Under the pieces are notes generated by a model. That model made no database searches and had not been told where the DNA came from. It worked only from the letters and a program-made list of their open reading frames with translations. 64,000 bases of DNA from Actinotalea endophytica (lineage in GTDB: Bacteria; Actinomycetota; Actinomycetes; Actinomycetales; Cellulomonadaceae): NCBI RefSeq assembly GCF_025717005.1, contig NZ_JAOVZU010000005.1:310001-374000 (forward strand). Direction: 5' to 3'. Positions within the stretch are counted from its first letter, which is position 1. Every line of letters begins with the position of its first letter. The translations under genes were made by a program, and so were the position numbers. This document shows positions 58,432 to 64,000 of this stretch, in pieces.

Positions 58432-59487
58432 TCAGCCCGAACGGAGGAAGACGGCCGCGGCGGCTGCTCGCGCCGAGCCGCCTGCGAGCCCGAGCTTGCG
58501 GTACAGGTGCGAGATGTGGCGCTCCACCGTGCGCACGCTCAACCCGAGCCGGTCCCCGATCTCGTCGTTGCCGAGCCCCTGGGCGACGAGGGCGAGCACG
58601 GCACGCTCGCGCGCCGTGAGCCCGGCCAGGGGGTCCGGCCCAGCGCGGACGTCGTCGAGGAACTCGCGCACGGCGGCGACGAGCCGGTGCCAGGCCGGGT
58701 CGCGCGCCAGGAGGATGTGGTTGCGCCCGTCGAGCGGGACGAAGCGCGCTCCGGGGATCAGGGTCGCCATTCGTCGCCCTTCCTCGAACGGCGTCACACC
58801 GTCGTCGCGGACATGGACGACGAGCGTCGCGGCGCGCACGTCGCGGGCGAGGTCGGAGACGTCGATCTCCGCGGACGTCTCACGGATCCGTGCCGCGGTC
58901 TCCGGCGACGCGGACACCCGCTGCATGTCCTCGTACTCGCCGACCTCGCGCTCGTCCGCGTCGGGCATGAACAGCGTGGTGAACACGCGTCGGAAAGCGG
59001 GCGTCTCGAGTCCCCAGCCGACCCGCGTCAGCGAGACCAGCAGCGCATCCTGCTCACGCTCGGCGGCGGTGTGCGGGCGCCGCCCGCGACCGCGTGCGTA
59101 GCCGCCGTAGAGCACGAGCCGCCGCACCCGCTCGGGGTGGCGCACCGCGTACGCGATCGCGACCGCTGCCCCGCCGGACAGCCCGAGCAGGTCGACGCGC
59201 TCGAGGCCGGCCGCGTCGAGGACGGTCGCGAGGTCGGCCACGCGGGCCGTGAGCGAGAGGTCGGCCGCGTCCCGGTCGGACAGCCCGCACCCGCGCATGT
59301 CGTAGCGCACGAACGGCCGCCCACGACCCAGCTCGTCGAACCAGTGGGCGTAGATCGCCGCGTCGCGCTCGAGGTGCGTCAGCCAGGTCGCGACCCGCAC
59401 GAGGGGCGTCCCAGGGCCGGAACCCACCGTGGCATAGGCGAGCGTGACGCCGTCCGGCGCCGCGCAGAACCTGATCTCCTGCTGCAT
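58432..59487 (-). CDS. Alpha/beta hydrolase fused to a LuxR-type DNA-binding domain
   Basis: A 351-aa fusion. Residues 1-275 are an alpha/beta hydrolase with nucleophile elbow GLSGGA, acid in HVRDDGVTP and His in GRNHILL. Residues 285-345 are a LuxR/FixJ helix-turn-helix (LTARERAVLALVAQGLGNDEIGDRL and the SVRTVERHISHLYRKL recognition helix). The hydrolase probably serves as the sensor of an ester or lactone ligand, by analogy with hydrolase-derived receptors. Targets are unknown, but the MFS gene 128 bp downstream is a candidate. TACGAT lies nine bases before the ATG. Confidence 0.9.
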   Translation of the reverse strand: MQQEIRFCAAPDGVTLAYATVGSGPGTPLVRVATWLTHLERDAAIYAHWFDELGRGRPFVRYDMRGCGLSDRDAADLSLTARVADLATVLDAAGLERVDLLGLSGGAAVAIAYAVRHPERVRRLVLYGGYARGRGRRPHTAAEREQDALLVSLTRVGWGLETPAFRRVFTTLFMPDADEREVGEYEDMQRVSASPETAARIRETSAEIDVSDLARDVRAATLVVHVRDDGVTPFEEGRRMATLIPGARFVPLDGRNHILLARDPAWHRLVAAVREFLDDVRAGPDPLAGLTARERAVLALVAQGLGNDEIGDRLGLSVRTVERHISHLYRKLGLAGGSARAAAAAVFLRSG

Positions 59488-59563
59488 CGCAGGTCGATCG
59501 TATGGCGAGGCACGCAGCGAGGCACTGGCCGAGGCCCAACCGGGGGCAGCGGACCGTCGGCGG

Positions 59564-60643
<1,080 letters not shown>

Positions 60644-60644
60644 C

Positions 60645-61208
60645 TCAGACCTCCTCGGCGTACTCGCTGACGGTGTAGCGGCCGAGCCGCACCTCGTCGC
60701 TCCAGAAGCCGGCCGGCAGCCCCGCCTTGGTGCGCAGCGCGGCAAGGAAGTCCACCGGGGCCGGCAGACGCTCCCAGACCTGCGGCAGCAGGGTGCCGCG
60801 GCGCCCGCAGCAGGTCAGCACGACACCGTCGACACCGGGCCGGAGCCGCGCGAGCGCATCGGCCTCGTCGGCCACCGGGAACGGCGTCACGTCGGAGAGC
60901 ACCGAGACCTCGACCTGGACGGTCGCGAGCTCGGCGCGGCTCAGCGGCACGAACCGTGGGTCCCGGAACGCGGCCGCTCGGGCGTTCGCCTCGACGTCCT
61001 CGCGCAGGGGCCGGCGCGCTTCCAGCGAACCGATGCACCCACGCAGGTGCGGACCCGACCAGAGCGTGACGAACGCCGCCCCAGGTCGCGCGAGCCAGTC
61101 GGCCGACTCGTCCACGTCGACGCGCTCGCCGAGCTCGCGGGCGACCGCGGCGCGCGCGAGCCGGAGCAGCACCGGACCGGCGTCGTCCGGGAGCGGCGGC
61201 GGGGTCAC
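60645..61208 (-). CDS. amrA: AmmeMemoRadiSam system protein A (AMMECR1 domain)
   Basis: A 187-aa AMMECR1-domain protein. The hallmark LRGCIGSLEARRPL (conserved Cys and Gly) is near residue 70, followed by FVPLSRAELATVQVEVSVL and the GVVLTCCGRRGTLLPQVWE block. Its biochemical function is unknown. GTG 61208 is chosen because it begins 13 bp after the amrB stop and gives a family-sized protein; the open frame continues upstream as shadow inside amrB. Confidence 0.92.
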   Translation of the reverse strand: MTPPPLPDDAGPVLLRLARAAVARELGERVDVDESADWLARPGAAFVTLWSGPHLRGCIGSLEARRPLREDVEANARAAAFRDPRFVPLSRAELATVQVEVSVLSDVTPFPVADEADALARLRPGVDGVVLTCCGRRGTLLPQVWERLPAPVDFLAALRTKAGLPAGFWSDEVRLGRYTVSEYAEEV

Positions 61209-61221
61209 CAGCGCGGCGCCG

Positions 61222-62031
61222 TCACGCTCGGGCGGACTCGTCGAAGCCGATCGCGGCATACCCCACCACCCTTCGCCGGTCCCCCGCGGTGTCGCCCGAG
61301 CTGCACATGCCGAGCAGCCGCGGCAGCAGCCCGTGGCGCAGCGCGGCGACGAGCAGCCCGTTGACGGGTGCGGCGCCGCAGGCCTGCTCGGGCTCGAGCG
61401 GGCCGTCGAGCTGGAGGATCTGCTCCACGGTCGCGCGGTCGATCCGGGCCGCGACGTCGTACGGCAGGTAGTGCGAGAGGTCCGAGCTGACGACCACCAC
61501 CGTCTCCGTGCCACCCCAGAACGTGTCCAGGACGTCGGCGACCTGGTCGGGGTGGGTGCGTCCGACCGCGAGCGGCAGCACGGTCGGGCCGTCGAGGACC
61601 ACCTGGAGGAACGGCAGGTGCACCTCGAGCGAGTGCTCGGCCGCGTGGGTCACGGCGCTGTCCACCAGCTGTGGCAGCGCCGCCCGGGTCTCCGCGTCGA
61701 CCGGTTCGACCGGGACGAGGCCCAGCGGCGTCGAGAAGGCCTCGGACTCCGGCAGCGCGAGGCCGTCCACCGCGACCCGGTGGGTCGGTCCGAGCAGCAC
61801 GACCCGGCGGACGCGATCGCGTGCGCGCGCCAGCAGCGCGTAGCCGAGCGCGGCGGTCGAGCCGGAGTACACGTATCCGGCGTGCGGCAGGACCAGGGCC
61901 TTGGGCACCGGGACGTGCGGGTCGATCCGCCGCGCGGCGTCGTCGACCAGCGCGCGGACGCTGTGCTCCAGGTCCGAGCGTTCGTGGGGGTAGAACATCC
62001 CGGCAACCGCTGCCGGTCTGACGTCCGGCAT
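61222..62031 (-). CDS. amrB: AmmeMemoRadiSam system protein B (Memo-like)
   Basis: A 269-aa Memo-family protein. Conserved blocks: AVAGMFYPHER at the N-terminus, PHAGYVYSGSTAA (metal His), HSLEVHLPFLQ (His), SSDLSHY (His), and ACGAAPVNGL. The fold resembles extradiol dioxygenases, and human Memo binds metal, but the bacterial reaction is unknown. It is the first gene of the amrB-amrA-amrS unit. GACAAT six bases before the ATG resembles the leaderless boxes of the region, while GAGG is a weak ribosome site. Confidence 0.93.
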   Translation of the reverse strand: MPDVRPAAVAGMFYPHERSDLEHSVRALVDDAARRIDPHVPVPKALVLPHAGYVYSGSTAALGYALLARARDRVRRVVLLGPTHRVAVDGLALPESEAFSTPLGLVPVEPVDAETRAALPQLVDSAVTHAAEHSLEVHLPFLQVVLDGPTVLPLAVGRTHPDQVADVLDTFWGGTETVVVVSSDLSHYLPYDVAARIDRATVEQILQLDGPLEPEQACGAAPVNGLLVAALRHGLLPRLLGMCSSGDTAGDRRRVVGYAAIGFDESARA

Positions 62032-62112
62032 ACCTCGATTGTCCCACCGCTCGCGGCGGCGGGACCCGGTCCCGCGTGCGTCGGCCGCGTCCCGCGTCGG
62101 GTGGCCGACCCG

Positions 62113-63306
62113 TCAGCGTGGTGCGCGGTGGGCCGCCAGCTGGATCGCGCCGAAGAGCTCCGCGCGCGGGCCCAGCTCGGCCGCGAGCACGCTGAGCTCG
62201 GCGGCGGTCGCGGGCTGAGCACGCCGTCGGATCGAGGCCTCGACGCCGTCGACGAAGGCGGGAGCCGCGGTGCCGAGCAGCCCGCCGATGATCACGGCGC
62301 TGGGGTTCAGCAGGTTGCACATCCCGGCCAGCGCGCGCCCCAGCGTGCGACCCGCCTCGTTGATGATCCGCGTCGTGATCGGGTCGCTGAGGTCGCCGAG
62401 CCCGATGTGCGGCGCGGACATGTCGCCTCCGGGACGGGCGTGGGCGACCGGCGGCGCGGCGAGGTCCCGTCCGGGGTGGGCATGGGCAATTTGGGCGCGG
62501 AGCGAGTCGATCGAGACGACCGCCTCGAGGCAGCCCCGGTTCCCGCAGCGGCACGGCTCGGTGTGGCCGGCCACCTCGGTGTGGCCGATCTCGCCGGCGA
62601 GGCCGGTGGCCCCGTTGTAGATCGACCCGCCGAGCATCAACCCGGCTCCGATCCCGCCCGACGCCTTCACGTAGAGGAAGTCCTGGTGTCCGCGGCCGGC
62701 CCCGAGCTGTCGTTCGCCGTAGGCGCCCAGAACGGCGTCGTTCTCGACGTGCACCGGCGCGCCGAGGCGATCGGCGAGCTCCTGGGCGGGCGCGCGACCG
62801 ACCCATCCGGACAGGATCGTGGGTGAGCGCACCTCGCCGGTCCGTGCGTCGAGGGGTCCGGGTACACCGGCGACGACGAGCGACAGCGGCCGGTCGGTGT
62901 GCGCGCCCGCGAGGCGGGTGAGCGTGTCGACGGCGTAGTCGAGCGCACCCGCCGCGTCGAGGTCGACGTTCATGGGTCGGTACTCCGACCCCAGCACGGT
63001 GCCGACCGCGTCCGCCACCGCGACGGCGATGTGCCCGTGGCCGAAGTCGATCCCGCCGACGGCCCCGCCGCTCGGAGCGACCGCGAGGCCGACACCCGGG
63101 CGCCCGCTCGCCTTGGACCGGACGGCCGGGACCTCGGCGACGAGGCCCGCGTCGACCAGCCGGCCGACGGCGTGGTTGACGGTGCTGCGCGAGACGCCGG
63201 TCAGCTCCGCCAGGCGGGCCCGGGTGATCGCCGGGGTCGTCCGGATCAGCTCGAACAGCTCGTCGCGGGTCCGATCCCGCAACGTCGAGTCCCGGCGCTC
63301 CACCAT
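62113..63306 (-). CDS. ROK-family transcriptional regulator
   Basis: A 397-aa repressor/kinase-type regulator. An N-terminal winged helix (TRARLAELTGVSRSTVNHAVGRLVDAG, about residues 25-55) is followed by a ROK sugar-kinase-like domain: GIDFGHGHIAV, VENDAVLGA, KASGGIGAG and the zinc motif EPCRCGNRGCLE. An uncommon His/Pro-rich insertion (about residues 295-320) follows. It probably represses sugar genes and binds a sugar effector. ATG 63306 is preferred over GTG 63312 because TAGGAT ends six bases before it. A 28-bp dyad lies just upstream. Confidence 0.9.
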   Translation of the reverse strand: MVERRDSTLRDRTRDELFELIRTTPAITRARLAELTGVSRSTVNHAVGRLVDAGLVAEVPAVRSKASGRPGVGLAVAPSGGAVGGIDFGHGHIAVAVADAVGTVLGSEYRPMNVDLDAAGALDYAVDTLTRLAGAHTDRPLSLVVAGVPGPLDARTGEVRSPTILSGWVGRAPAQELADRLGAPVHVENDAVLGAYGERQLGAGRGHQDFLYVKASGGIGAGLMLGGSIYNGATGLAGEIGHTEVAGHTEPCRCGNRGCLEAVVSIDSLRAQIAHAHPGRDLAAPPVAHARPGGDMSAPHIGLGDLSDPITTRIINEAGRTLGRALAGMCNLLNPSAVIIGGLLGTAAPAFVDGVEASIRRRAQPATAAELSVLAAELGPRAELFGAIQLAAHRAPR

Positions 63307-63312
63307 GAGCAC

Positions 63313-63318
63313 ATCCTA
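63313..63318 (-). promoter_or_regulatory. Putative leaderless -10 box of the ROK gene (TAGGAT)
   Basis: TAGGAT ends six bases before ATG 63306 and overlaps the alternative GTG start region, which decides the start. Confidence 0.5.
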
Positions 63319-63337
63319 GGGCCGACGGAGGCATTCC

Positions 63338-63365
63338 AGCCACGATTGTTCAAACGATCGTGGCT
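63338..63365. promoter_or_regulatory. 28-bp dyad, likely ROK operator
   Basis: AGCCACGAT and ATCGTGGCT form outer arms; inside them GTT-CA-AAC continues the symmetry, with one mismatch per arm (13-base arms, 2-base centre). It lies 32 bp upstream of the ROK start, overlapping the expected -35 region of its promoter, and fits an autoregulatory operator. Confidence 0.65.
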
Positions 63366-63425
63366 CAAAAGCACGGCGGGTGGCGGGGCCGGAGAACGGC
63401 CTCGCCACCCGCCGTCATGGGCGGA

Positions 63426-64000
63426 TCAGCAGGGACGCGGCACCGACGGGTGCCAGGCCCCCGGGTGACCGGGCACCGGGTGCTGGCCCGAGGACCCGCC
63501 GTGGTCGCCGTCGTGACCGTTGCCGCCCGAGACACGACCGAGGTCCACGCTGACGAACTCGGCGAGGTCGAACAGGCCGCTGTACGGAGCCGTGTCGACG
63601 CCGTCGACGCCCTGCAGGCCGGCGAGCTCACCGAACTGCGCGGAGTGCAGCGCGATGGTGAGGATCCGCATCGCCGAGCGCTGCAGGTCTCCCAGCCGCA
63701 GGAGGAACTCGGCCGGGTAGTCCCCGGTCATCACGACCGTGTAGGACACGACCGGGCTGGTGTCGTCGCCGTCGACCTCGTGGACCACGTCGGTGACCGA
63801 GATGGCCGCGCGCTGGCCGGCGTTGAGCGCGTTGGTCGCCGGGTCCAGCAGGGTCATCACGGACTGGTAGGCCTCGTCCACCGACGCGTAGGACACGGGC
63901 GTGCCGTTGTCCATCGACTGCACCTGCGAGAGGTCGGTGGTCGCGTCGACGGTGGTGCTCACCGTCTCCGCACCGGTCGCCGACAGGGTCAGCCCGTTGA
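63426..64000 (-). CDS. Unknown protein with Gly/His-rich tail (5' end beyond the window)
   Basis: An open frame of about 191 codons whose beginning lies outside the window: upstream codons (about TLSATGAET before the in-frame GTG 63962) continue without a stop. Visible features are a mixed alpha/beta-like region and a Gly/His/Asp-rich tail ending PSVPRPC. I recognise no family. GTG 63962 could be a start but the codons before it look coding, so I treat it as truncated. It is separated from the ROK gene by the 28-bp dyad. Confidence 0.6.
   Translation of the reverse strand, partial: NGLTLSATGAETVSTTVDATTDLSQVQSMDNGTPVSYASVDEAYQSVMTLLDPATNALNAGQRAAISVTDVVHEVDGDDTSPVVSYTVVMTGDYPAEFLLRLGDLQRSAMRILTIALHSAQFGELAGLQGVDGVDTAPYSGLFDLAEFVSVDLGRVSGGNGHDGDHGGSSGQHPVPGHPGAWHPSVPRPC

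Overview
This window is chromosomal DNA from a very high-GC actinobacterium. Several marker genes support this: a complete Pup-proteasome locus (arc/mpa, dop, pup, prcB, prcA, pafA), the mycothiol gene mshC, a deazaflavin (F420-type) oxidoreductase, and the actinobacterial trp operon with its two small accessory membrane proteins. The gene set and order fit Micrococcales, probably Cellulomonadaceae, but the exact taxon is an inference. I saw no rRNA, tRNA, CRISPR array, insertion sequence or prophage. Coding density is very high, and most long antisense reading frames are GC-bias shadows.

Layout. 1-12.7 kb (minus strand) is one long biosynthetic run: hisI, trpE, a TIGR02234-type membrane protein, an HGxxPAAW protein, trpC, trpB, trpA, lgt, gltB and a truncated gltD. 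Many of its junctions are 4-base start/stop overlaps. 12.8-19.2 kb holds a cupin, a heterodimeric ABC exporter with one degenerate ATP site, a PRC-barrel protein and a 2,2-dialkylglycine decarboxylase; these lie between hisI and hisF. 19.2-30.7 kb holds hisF, an FKBP lipoprotein, the Pup-proteasome system, trmI, a site-2 protease and a RecB-like nuclease. 30.7-44 kb is mostly single genes or pairs: HAD phosphatase, PAC2, mshC, pirin, uppP, aldo/keto reductase, M3 peptidase, GNAT, an oxidoreductase/HEAT/kinase trio, and alanine dehydrogenase divergent from an Lrp-type regulator. 44-54 kb holds membrane proteins of unknown function, a membrane-anchored phosphodiesterase with an MBL hydrolase, small enzymes, an AraC/VOC pair and a PhoA-type alkaline phosphatase. 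54-64 kb holds an ABC-F protein, a dienelactone hydrolase, an MFS transporter, a hydrolase-LuxR fusion, the three-gene AmmeMemoRadiSam locus, a ROK regulator with a large dyad operator, and a partial unknown gene.

How the genes fit together. The trp and glt genes join amino-acid and nitrogen assimilation in one transcription direction. The Pup genes encode tag, ligase, depupylase, unfoldase and 20S core. The most striking features outside ordinary genes are: a repeated TANNNT box 6-8 bases before start codons, suggesting many leaderless mRNAs; a nine-copy 17-bp tandem repeat beside a perfect hairpin after phoA; a 28-bp dyad before the ROK gene; and the AmmeMemoRadiSam locus, a conserved system without an established function.
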